This document shows positions 42,434 through 48,451 of a stretch of DNA of 54,622 nt, piece after piece. The stretch is from a virus. Each line of letters opens with the position of its first letter. Position 1 is the stretch's first letter. A program made the translations under genes and the position numbers. Location: positions 1 through 54,622 of the IMG/VR virus record IMGVR_UViG_3300017741_000005. The stretch is one strand, 5' to 3'. The notes under the pieces were generated by a model. It had not been told where the DNA came from and ran no database searches. It was given only the letters and a program-made list of their open reading frames with translations.

Positions 42434-43085
42434 GATTACAATCCGTAATAAAGACTTTCTTCGAACTCTTGAAGAGACTTCAGATATGTTCATCGAACAC
42501 AAAGACCTGATGGGACAACTTGCTAAGAATCTTGGGAATGTTCCGATTGGACAGGGTAAGAAGTATACCGAACCAGAGACCTATTATGAGGCATTGGAAC
42601 AGGCTGAACATCACACAGGATTTCCAGAACGAGGATATGCCTTTCAAGTCTTTGATGGTGTGATGTCTCATCCCGAAATATTCTCTCCACTGAATGACCA
42701 TACCAAATATAATCTGGTTCAACAGTTCAACGCAAATAGTAATTCTCTGACATCATACTATCCACCTCAAGGTTACATTGAATGGCACACCAACTGGAAT
42801 GCGTTTGGATATCAAATTATTTTTACTTGGAGTGAAAGTGGAGATGGATACTTTCGTTATTTTGATAAAGAGAAAAATGACTTTGTAACTCATGAAGATA
42901 AAAAAGGTTGGCAAGCAAGGTGGTATCGATTTGGTCGTGTAGACGAACCTCAACATCACTGTTGGCACGCCGCATGGACAGAATGTCCTCGACTGACTCT
43001 TGCATATAAGTTCTCATACAAGAGTGTGTTACCAGAACAAGCCTTTATGGGAATATCAGATTTGATAGAAGAGATTGAAAATTGA
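42426..43085 (+). CDS. 2OG-Fe(II) oxygenase-like protein with HxN variant
   Basis: 219 residues. C-terminal beta-helix: YYPPQGYIEWHTNWNAFGYQIIFTW carries an HTN where HxD is usual, followed by GDGYFRYFD, then CWHAAWTECPRLTLAYKF with distal His and Arg. Asn in place of Asp suggests a changed metal site or a structural role. It overlaps thyX at the start and the hydrolase gene at the stop (TTGA). Substrate unknown. Confidence 0.65.
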   Translation: MTEITIRNKDFLRTLEETSDMFIEHKDLMGQLAKNLGNVPIGQGKKYTEPETYYEALEQAEHHTGFPERGYAFQVFDGVMSHPEIFSPLNDHTKYNLVQQFNANSNSLTSYYPPQGYIEWHTNWNAFGYQIIFTWSESGDGYFRYFDKEKNDFVTHEDKKGWQARWYRFGRVDEPQHHCWHAAWTECPRLTLAYKFSYKSVLPEQAFMGISDLIEEIEN

Positions 43086-43615
43086 GATTATCATTAATTA
43101 TATTATGTTTGTTTGTAGTTTCCTGTGAAGAGTTAAATCAAGATATTAAATCAAAAGATTTGTCTCCTGTCGAACTTTATCAAAAGAAAGTTGACCCCAA
43201 GGAACTTCGTTGTCTTTCGTTGAATATCTACCATGAGGCCAGAAATGATAATCTTGCAGGAATGGTTGCAACCGCAGATGTGGTTTTGAATCGAGTGAAT
43301 GACACTCGTTATCCTAATGATGTGTGTGCAGTTATCTTTCAGAGTCAAGTATGGGAAAGTGGAATACCAAAGAAACATAAATGTCAGTTCTCTTGGTATT
43401 GTGATGGACTTTCAGATGAACCAAGAGTAGGAACGCCTTGGGAGAAGTCTAAGAAGGTTGCTGAGAATTTACTTGCGAATGATACACATCGAGGATTGAC
43501 TGAGGGTGCAACACATTACCATGCACACTATGTCAAACCATACTGGGCTGTTGATGATGGTATGCATCTTGTAGGAACGATTGGAGAACACATATTTTAT
43601 AGGTGGGATAGATGA
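43082..43615 (+). CDS. Lipoprotein cell-wall hydrolase (SleB/Hydrolase_2-like)
   Basis: 177 residues. A lipoprotein signal peptide (MRLSLIILCLFVVSC, lipobox VVSC with Cys15) precedes the Hydrolase_2 domain: LRCLSLNIYHEARNDNLAGMVATADVVLNRV, then FQSQVWESG, CQFSWYCDG, and THYHAHYVKPYW. Glu in YHEARN is the likely catalytic residue of this SleB/CwlJ-type amidase/lytic family. Membrane-anchored, it may locally cut the wall for lysis or block later infection. The start is TTG at 43082 overlapping the previous stop. Confidence 0.8.
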   Translation: MRLSLIILCLFVVSCEELNQDIKSKDLSPVELYQKKVDPKELRCLSLNIYHEARNDNLAGMVATADVVLNRVNDTRYPNDVCAVIFQSQVWESGIPKKHKCQFSWYCDGLSDEPRVGTPWEKSKKVAENLLANDTHRGLTEGATHYHAHYVKPYWAVDDGMHLVGTIGEHIFYRWDR

Positions 43616-45030
43616 TACTAAACAGAGAGATACTAAGACCAAATTTTATTTGTCGAACTAATCAGTTTGACCACGTTCCTGATATGAATCGAAGAGAGTT
43701 CTGTGAACGCATTGACAAGTGGAAGTCTTTTCTTGTAAACGAAGGTAGACTAAGAAAAGGAGACCTTGTTCTCAATTCATTTATCTTTGGAGATACTGAC
43801 CATTATGCCTTGTTCTTTGCATGTGCGGAACTTGGTATTCAAACATGGTGTGGAAACTATCCTTACAATAATCCACTCCTTGATTGCACTACACTTGCGA
43901 AAGTTAAGTTTGATGCAATCTTTACGAATATCATGGCAAAGACCTTCTATGGTAATAGTGAGATTTTTGATTTCACTGAGAAGATGATGGAAAGAAACAG
44001 AGGTAAGATATTCTTTCAAGAAGAGATTGACATTGCAAACTATGATAAAGAGTGTTTATACTCACCCTTTGTTCATCTAGACGATATATTACATGTCACA
44101 CACACCTCTGGTTATTCGGGAGATGATTACAAGTTTTCATACTTGACTCACAGACAGGCAATGGGTCTTGGATACAGAAACGCAGATGCACTTGGTATCA
44201 GAGATACACTTGCACTTCACACTAACAATATTCATCATGCTCGTGCATTGACGACATACTTCTTACCTGCAATCATGACTTGTGATGAACATCTGTTCTA
44301 TAATCTACCAAACAATACCGACTACTGGCCTGAAGATATGGTCAAGTGTCTGGAGAAGGATTTGGCAAGGGAAGAGAGAAAAGTTGTTCTTGCACAGAGT
44401 GATTTGGTTTTAGATAAACTTCAGGATTTTACTTGTTCTAATACTAAGTTTTTACTTCATCGAGGAAAACAAAAACTTCGAAACGTTCCTGTAACAACAA
44501 TCTTTGGTGAGACTGATGGCCCTCATGCGTTGTTTATTAATGGTCGTCTCGTTGATGATTACTACAAGGTTCAGATTATGGATGATGGAACAACTCTGGT
44601 CAAGAGTCGAGATTGCAAATCATGGCATATGCTTGACGAGAAGTTTGAGGAACAAGATGGTGAGTATCATATCATTGGAAGACAGTCAGAACATTCCGAC
44701 ACAGAGTATCTCAGAGATATATTAGGTCATGACGACTTTGAAATTGTAACCAAGTATGGACGAAAGTATCTGATTATACTAGATGACAATTGGGGAACAC
44801 GATATGGGATTGATGATTTACCTGATGGTGTCTTTGATTTTGATTTCACAAGTATACACACTATAAATCCTAATGCCTATACATCTGATGAGACAAGACA
44901 GTGGTGGGCTCTCAAAGAACACTTGTATCGTTCTGGTTTTGATAATAAGTCTTTTGAGATGTTTGAAGAAAGTCGTATCAAGGGAACAGATAATCTTGAT
45001 AAAATCATTGACAATACACGATATCTATGA
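43612..45030 (+). CDS. ANL-superfamily adenylating enzyme (paralogue A)
   Basis: 472 residues. N-terminal LRKGDLVLNSFIFGDTDHYALFFACAELGIQTW, then the P-loop-like DILHVTHTSGYSGDDYKFSYLTHRQAM at about 158-184 and a NNIHHARALTTYFLPAIMT segment. The later FGETDGPHALFINGRLVDDYYKVQI is equivalent to the acceptor/AMP-binding region. The P-loop is degenerate (no GTTG), so activity is uncertain. It shares several segments with the gene at 50027-51364. Substrate unknown. It overlaps the hydrolase gene at ATGA. Confidence 0.65.
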   Translation: MILNREILRPNFICRTNQFDHVPDMNRREFCERIDKWKSFLVNEGRLRKGDLVLNSFIFGDTDHYALFFACAELGIQTWCGNYPYNNPLLDCTTLAKVKFDAIFTNIMAKTFYGNSEIFDFTEKMMERNRGKIFFQEEIDIANYDKECLYSPFVHLDDILHVTHTSGYSGDDYKFSYLTHRQAMGLGYRNADALGIRDTLALHTNNIHHARALTTYFLPAIMTCDEHLFYNLPNNTDYWPEDMVKCLEKDLAREERKVVLAQSDLVLDKLQDFTCSNTKFLLHRGKQKLRNVPVTTIFGETDGPHALFINGRLVDDYYKVQIMDDGTTLVKSRDCKSWHMLDEKFEEQDGEYHIIGRQSEHSDTEYLRDILGHDDFEIVTKYGRKYLIILDDNWGTRYGIDDLPDGVFDFDFTSIHTINPNAYTSDETRQWWALKEHLYRSGFDNKSFEMFEESRIKGTDNLDKIIDNTRYL

Positions 45031-45036
45031 TATAAT
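45008..45036 (+). promoter_or_regulatory. Promoter TTGACA-17-TATAAT
   Basis: A perfect consensus with extended TGA, overlapping the end of the ANL gene; TGGAG precedes the ATG at 45062. Confidence 0.82.
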
Positions 45037-45061
45037 ACACAGATATAAAATGGAGAATATT

Positions 45062-45343
45062 ATGAATGCAGACTGGAAAACAATGTCAAAATATGAATAT
45101 GATAAAGTAGTTAATACACTGAGAGAGAATATAGTCAAACTTTCTTTCGTCAAAGTCAAAGATGGTCAGGTTCGCAACATGCGGGCTACTTTGGACTCAA
45201 GGTTTATTCCAGAGGACAAACGACCAACTACCACACTTGAACCCAATGAAAAGAAAGAGACCGTTCGTGTCTATGACTTGGATGTGGAAGGTTGGCGTTC
45301 GTTTCGTGTGAATAGTCTACAGACATTTGATGCGATTGTCTAA
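45062..45343 (+). CDS. SH3-like/DUF2693-type small protein
   Basis: 93 residues. MSKYEYDKVVNTLRENIVKLSFVKVKDGQVRNMRATLD to ETVRVYDLDVEGWRSFRVNSLQTF resembles the small phage SH3-barrel/DUF2693 proteins in which a WRSFR strand is diagnostic. Probably nucleic-acid or nucleotide related; function unknown. It has its own consensus promoter and ends overlapping the next gene by one base. Confidence 0.68.
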   Translation: MNADWKTMSKYEYDKVVNTLRENIVKLSFVKVKDGQVRNMRATLDSRFIPEDKRPTTTLEPNEKKETVRVYDLDVEGWRSFRVNSLQTFDAIV

Positions 45344-45651
45344 TGAGTAAGATTGACTATAAGTATAATGAGTTGAAACTCATCAAGGAATTAGTTGATT
45401 ATGTCAACTCAACCTATGATGAACATTACTCTCAAAACAAGTATCAGGCGACTGAGTTCATCATTGATGCTGGTCATGGAGAGGGTTTCACTCTAGGAAA
45501 CATTTTGAAATATACTCAACGATATGGTAAGAAGGCTGGAAAGAATCGTGCTGACTTACTCAAGGTTTTACACTATGCGTTGATTGCTTTACACGTTCAC
45601 GATATGGAGAATGAAAATGGAATGGATTTCACGAGACAGCAGACGGACTGA
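45343..45651 (+). CDS. DUF3310-like protein (nucleotide-metabolism type)
   Basis: 102 residues. EFIIDAGHGEGFTLGNILKYTQRYGKKAGKNRADLLKVLHYALIALHVHD follows the DUF3310 pattern (xxGNxxKYxxRxGxKxxxxxDLxKxxxY) found in T7 gp1.7-like proteins and other phage early genes. A nucleotide-binding role is plausible, not shown. It starts TAATG with the preceding gene. Confidence 0.72.
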   Translation: MSKIDYKYNELKLIKELVDYVNSTYDEHYSQNKYQATEFIIDAGHGEGFTLGNILKYTQRYGKKAGKNRADLLKVLHYALIALHVHDMENENGMDFTRQQTD

Positions 45652-45883
45652 GAAACTTGTAAGACGAGGTTTGTCCTACATCATGGGAGAACTCACGATG
45701 TGGGGTGAAAAATATTCGGGTGGTGGTTCAGTTCCCAAGTCTGTCAAAAGACGAGTCAATCGTTTGATGAATGCGAGAAAGATTTATCTGGAACGCAAAG
45801 AAGTCAAGGACTCTATTCCCCAAAGCGAACTTGATAAAAAAATCGCAGAGTATGAGAATAAAGACTTGACATCTACTGCATAG
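45617..45883 (+). CDS. Small basic hypothetical protein
   Basis: 88 residues, basic and helical (RRTEKLVRRGLSYIMGELTMWGEKYSGGG, then RRVNRLMNARKIYLERKE). Not recognised; nucleic-acid binding is possible. The ATG at 45617 has GGAG 7 bases upstream. It overlaps the DUF3310-like gene. A promoter for the RNA genes lies at its 3' end. Confidence 0.65.
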   Translation: MEWISRDSRRTEKLVRRGLSYIMGELTMWGEKYSGGGSVPKSVKRRVNRLMNARKIYLERKEVKDSIPQSELDKKIAEYENKDLTSTA

Positions 45884-45894
45884 TATGATACTAT
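45866..45894 (+). promoter_or_regulatory. Promoter TTGACA-17-TACTAT for the RNA cluster
   Basis: The predicted start is near 45901, precisely at the 5' edge of the structured RNA; tRNA-Gly follows at 45981. Confidence 0.72.
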
Positions 45895-45902
45895 AAAAAT
45901 AA

Positions 45903-45974
45903 TGATGAAAATTTAGGTTGGTTGGCCTACAGTGAAGTTCTCAGTATGAGTGTAGGGATACAAGTTTTTCATCA
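45903..45974 (+). ncRNA. Unidentified structured RNA upstream of tRNA-Gly
   Basis: A 72-base element with nested perfect helices: TGATGAAAA (45903-45911) pairs with TTTTCATCA (45966-45974); CCTACA (45926-45931) pairs with TGTAGG (45951-45956); CTCA (45940-45943) pairs with TGAG (45947-45950). The 5' interior contains a GGTTGGTTGG run. It does not fold as a tRNA and matches no riboswitch or ribozyme I can recall. It starts at the predicted transcript 5' end and ends 6 bases before the tRNA. Confidence 0.6.
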
Positions 45975-45980
45975 ATCAAT

Positions 45981-46054
45981 GCGGATGTAGCATAATGGTA
46001 ATGCACTGGATTTCCAATCCATTGATGAAAGTTCGATTCTTTCCATCCGCTCCA
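45981..46054 (+). tRNA. tRNA-Gly (anticodon TCC)
   Basis: Acceptor GCGGATG (45981-45987) pairs with CATCCGC (46044-46050); discriminator T, and an encoded CCA at 46052-46054. T-arm GAAAG-TTCGATT-CTTTC. The anticodon loop TTTCCAA gives TCC, reading GGA. One mismatch is seen at the base of the anticodon stem. Confidence 0.92.
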
Positions 46055-46075
46055 TTATTTGAAAGGCAAAATGAT

Positions 46076-46300
46076 ATGGATAATTTTACAAAATCAACTC
46101 TTCTTATGTTTCTAATAATCGCTTTATTAATTGGTTATGTTTTTGGTTTTAAAATAGGAATAGACAAAGGTGCTGAAGAAGCTTCTTCACTTTGTTATGA
46201 GGAGTCTCTCGATGCAGACCTTGAATTTCTCAAGATTGAACGCATGATAGATTTATTTTTCGATAAAGCAGTAGAGTTCAAAAATGCAACGGGTGGGTAA
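46076..46300 (+). CDS. Small single-pass membrane protein
   Basis: 74 residues: MDNFTKSTLLMFLIIALLIGYVFGFKIGIDKG (membrane span about 8-26), then a soluble helical part ending with FFDKAVEFKNATGG. The ATG at 46076 is used because upstream sequence is tRNA. Function unknown. Confidence 0.65.
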   Translation: MDNFTKSTLLMFLIIALLIGYVFGFKIGIDKGAEEASSLCYEESLDADLEFLKIERMIDLFFDKAVEFKNATGG

Positions 46301-46490
46301 ATCACATAAAGCATCTGGTGCTGAAAACATGCAACAGATGAAGACTACGTTGTTCTTCAAGGCATGTAAAGAAGTTCTTGAAGAATATGGTCATGAGGAT
46401 GCGGCATTCTACTTCGAGCAAGTGGAGACACACATGCGAAGTGGTGGTAGTCTTGATGCTAACAAGGCTGGCAATATCCTTGGTGTATAA
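46284..46490 (+). CDS. Small hypothetical protein before the tmRNA
   Basis: 68 residues, basic N-terminus (MQRVGKSHKASG) then helix (FFKACKEVLEEYGHEDAAFYFEQVETHM). Not recognised. Its stop codon is inside a TATAAATA late promoter. Confidence 0.62.
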   Translation: MQRVGKSHKASGAENMQQMKTTLFFKACKEVLEEYGHEDAAFYFEQVETHMRSGGSLDANKAGNILGV

Positions 46491-46493
46491 ATA
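46486..46493 (+). promoter_or_regulatory. T4-type late promoter before the tmRNA
   Basis: An exact TATAAATA overlapping the stop of the preceding gene. The expected start near 46500 coincides with the 5' side of the permuted tmRNA gene. Confidence 0.7.
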
Positions 46494-46496
46494 AAA

Positions 46497-46745
46497 GTAT
46501 TCGTTGAAGCAAACCAAAAGGTATACTGGACGTGGGTGCAATACCCACCGCCTCCACCAAACCCCCTCTGAGGGGGCGAAATAGGTTCGACAGGTATTGA
46601 TTAGGAATGTGGAGAATAGGTGTGGAAGCGACCTTAATCGTAACAAACTCGTAAGTGCAAACGATAATTACGCACATGAAGAGTATGCGCTAGCCGCATA
46701 GTTTTCGGGGTCAGGGGACGCCTAGCAACAGAAGTCCTCACTTTT
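46497..46745 (+). ncRNA. ssrA: tmRNA, circularly permuted two-piece type
   Basis: The acceptor piece comes first: T-arm GTGGG-TGCAATA-CCCAC (46532-46548), acceptor strand CGCCTCC (46549-46555) and ACCA (46556-46559). After a 12-base spacer the coding piece starts with GGGGGCG (46572-46578), which pairs with CGCCTCC over 7 bp including the third-position G-U that identifies alanine tRNAs. Next is the conserved GGTTCGACAGG. The resume codon GCA is at 46657; the tag reads ANDNYAHEEYALAA and stops at TAG 46699-46701. A closing hairpin (46714-46719 with 46734-46739) and CTTTTT end it. No downstream T-arm exists, excluding the one-piece form. It rescues stalled ribosomes and tags products for proteolysis. 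Confidence 0.93.
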
Positions 46746-46759
46746 TATTAGGAGATACT

Positions 46760-47197
46760 ATGATTAGATTTATTACATTATTTGTGGCGTTAGCATTCAC
46801 TACGCCAGCATATGCAGAAGAAACAATTATTGAAATGTTGAATAAACGAGACGATGGCGCTCGTATGGTATATTCAGAAGATGTCACATACATTAATGCA
46901 GGCGACACAATCAAATGGTTGCCTACCGCCAAAGGCCATAATGTTGAGTTTATTGCAGGGCCAGAAGGTTATGAATTACCCAAACGTTCTAAGTTCAATA
47001 AAGAAGTCTCATTGACATTCGATGTGCCTGGCGTATATTTGTATCAATGCACACCCCATAAAAGTATGGGTATGATTGCACTTGTTGTTGTTGGTAATGA
47101 TACATCAAATTTGACACAAGTTGCGGCGACTAAAGTATTTGGTGGTAGTAAGAAGAAGTTACAAACTCTTGCCGCTGGAGTATCTTTAGGCAATTAA
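46760..47197 (+). CDS. Pseudoazurin-like blue copper protein
   Basis: 145 residues with a Sec signal peptide (MIRFITLFVALAFTTPAYA, cleavage after about 19), so it acts in the periplasm. Cupredoxin fold with all four type-1 copper ligands: H60 (AKGHNVEF), then C97, H100 and M105 (YQCTPHKSMGM), with the C+3 and C+8 spacing of pseudoazurins. Pseudoazurin passes electrons to nitrite reductase or terminal oxidases. The C-terminal 35 residues are an extra Lys/Ala tail. TTAGGAG precedes the ATG. It follows the tmRNA and may share its late transcript. Confidence 0.85.
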   Translation: MIRFITLFVALAFTTPAYAEETIIEMLNKRDDGARMVYSEDVTYINAGDTIKWLPTAKGHNVEFIAGPEGYELPKRSKFNKEVSLTFDVPGVYLYQCTPHKSMGMIALVVVGNDTSNLTQVAATKVFGGSKKKLQTLAAGVSLGN

Positions 47198-47240
47198 TCC
47201 TCTATTCTCTGTGTTTTCTGTGGATAAACGAATCATTTCT

Positions 47241-47248
47241 TATAAATA
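47241..47248 (+). promoter_or_regulatory. T4-type late promoter (TATAAATA)
   Basis: An exact match 16 bp upstream of the next ATG; suggests that the following membrane protein genes are late. Confidence 0.72.
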
Positions 47249-47264
47249 GGAATGAGAGAGTTAC

Positions 47265-47753
47265 ATGGAAGGCACAGGGATGGAGCCAATATCAACAGCG
47301 TTAACTGGTATAGCGTTGTTTCAAAAGTCAGTGGAATTTATAAAATCAAATTTAAATACAGCAAACGACATTCGTGATATAGCATCCGCTGTTGACACGA
47401 TGTTCGCTGGTGAGAAACAAATACAAAAAGAAAGATTTGGTAATAAATCCATTATAGGTCAAACCAAAGATGCGGCATCTTCAGTCATTGATGCCAAACT
47501 GGCTAAGGAACAAATGGACGAGTTAGCTATACTAATCGATAATCGCTTCGGTTATGGAACATGGCGCCAGATTGTAGACGAAAGAGCAAAACGTTTACAA
47601 GAAGAAAAGATGCGTGAAAAAGAGGAACGTGCAGCCGCTATTCGCAAGAGACAAAAGCTGATGAAAGATATTAAGACCATAGGGATTGTCAGTAGTATCA
47701 TGTTTGGAGTTGTAATGGTTATAGTAATAGGATTAATCGTATGGATTGGGTAA
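47265..47753 (+). CDS. Late membrane-anchored coiled-coil protein
   Basis: 162 residues: helical N-terminus (ALTGIALFQKSVEFIKSNLNTANDIRDIASAVDTMFAGEKQIQKERFG), a highly charged coil (KRLQEEKMREKEERAAAIRKRQK) and a C-terminal membrane span (IVSSIMFGVVMVIVIGLIVWIG). Not recognised; a virion or lysis-related late protein is plausible because of the late promoter. The start may be 47265 or ATG 47280. Confidence 0.65.
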   Translation: MEGTGMEPISTALTGIALFQKSVEFIKSNLNTANDIRDIASAVDTMFAGEKQIQKERFGNKSIIGQTKDAASSVIDAKLAKEQMDELAILIDNRFGYGTWRQIVDERAKRLQEEKMREKEERAAAIRKRQKLMKDIKTIGIVSSIMFGVVMVIVIGLIVWIG

Positions 47754-47866
47754 CAGCAGATTTAATTGATGCTATGAACAACACAAGTTGGTTTGATGGT
47801 ATCGGAACAATAGTCGTATTGTTACTTGCATATGCGGCATACAGATGGATAAAGAAAAATGTTTGA
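47741..47866 (+). CDS. 41-residue membrane protein
   Basis: MDWVTADLIDAMNNTSWFDG, then a span (IGTIVVLLLAYAAYRWI) and a basic end. It overlaps the previous gene and the next one. Function unknown; its coupling suggests that the three small late proteins work together. Confidence 0.58.
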   Translation: MDWVTADLIDAMNNTSWFDGIGTIVVLLLAYAAYRWIKKNV

Positions 47867-48119
47867 AGGTCTTTTATTCGCTTCAACACTTAACATGATG
47901 ACTTGCAATCTGAAAAGTGGTAAGATTGAAGATGTGGGAACAAGTCAGAATCCTATGTATCAGAGAGTTTGCGAATACATATGTCAGGACTTCTCAAAGG
48001 TATTTCAGAACACAAGCAAAGAATATCAGTGTCCACCTATTCTTCACGAGAGAGTAGAGAGACCTAAACCTAAATCTATCTACAAAGGTAGTGGCCCAAA
48101 CTTTTGGCAAAAAAAGTAA
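47859..48119 (+). CDS. Small, possibly exported Cys-rich protein
   Basis: 86 residues with a short hydrophobic N-terminus (MFEGLLFASTLNMM) and four Cys (16, 38, 42, 58 approximately), then a Lys/Pro-rich tail. It could be a periplasmic lysis or spanin-like component next to two membrane proteins, but there is no clear spanin motif. Not recognised. Confidence 0.58.
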   Translation: MFEGLLFASTLNMMTCNLKSGKIEDVGTSQNPMYQRVCEYICQDFSKVFQNTSKEYQCPPILHERVERPKPKSIYKGSGPNFWQKK

Positions 48120-48128
48120 AAATAATGC

Positions 48129-48157
48129 TTGACAATTCCTTCTTGTTATGATAATAT
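48129..48157 (+). promoter_or_regulatory. Promoter TTGACA-17-TAATAT
   Basis: The -35 is exact, with extended TGA before the -10; AAGGA precedes the ATG at 48194. Confidence 0.68.
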
Positions 48158-48193
48158 GATTATATTGTTTGATAAATTGAAAGGAAAATGATT

Positions 48194-48451
48194 ATGATTT
48201 CATCAACATTAAAACAGGAACTCCTCTCCTTGTCTTCTTTTGAAGAACTAAATGAGGTAATGAAGTTTGCACAAGATGCACTCTCATTGAAAAACAAAGT
48301 CAACATCAATCTTGGTGACGAAGTTTATATCGTTCGTAAGAATGGAAAAACTCTTGGCACTGTTGAAAAAGTAAACCAGAAAAAAGCGATTATTAAAATC
48401 TATGATGGTCAACGTTACAGCGTTCCATTCACAATGTTGGAGGCTGCATAA
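48194..48451 (+). CDS. Small protein with KOW/SH3-like C-terminus
   Basis: 85 residues. A helical N-terminus (LSSFEELNEVMKFAQDALSLKNK) and a beta-barrel-like half (LGDEVYIVRKNGKTLGTVEKVNQKKAIIKIYDGQRYSVPFTML) like small RNA- or DNA-binding SH3 folds. Its TAA overlaps the DUF932 gene (TAATG), so it may be a partner of that protein. The start could also be ATG 48188. Confidence 0.65.
   Translation: MISSTLKQELLSLSSFEELNEVMKFAQDALSLKNKVNINLGDEVYIVRKNGKTLGTVEKVNQKKAIIKIYDGQRYSVPFTMLEAA

Noticed and set aside
45903-45974. Second tRNA in the RNA cluster
   Set aside because: The long outer helix is acceptor-like, but there is no T-arm with TTCGA, no consistent D-arm and no anticodon arm of the right size.
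46572-46760. Conventional one-piece tmRNA starting at GGGGGCG
   Set aside because: There is no T-arm or CCA end downstream before the pseudoazurin gene; the matching arm lies upstream, so the gene is permuted.
15366-48134. TGCTTGACA at several promoters read as T4 MotA boxes
   Set aside because: The resemblance to TGCTT(T/C)A is due to the -35 hexamer; distance to the -10 is 17 bp from TTGACA, not the MotA spacing.
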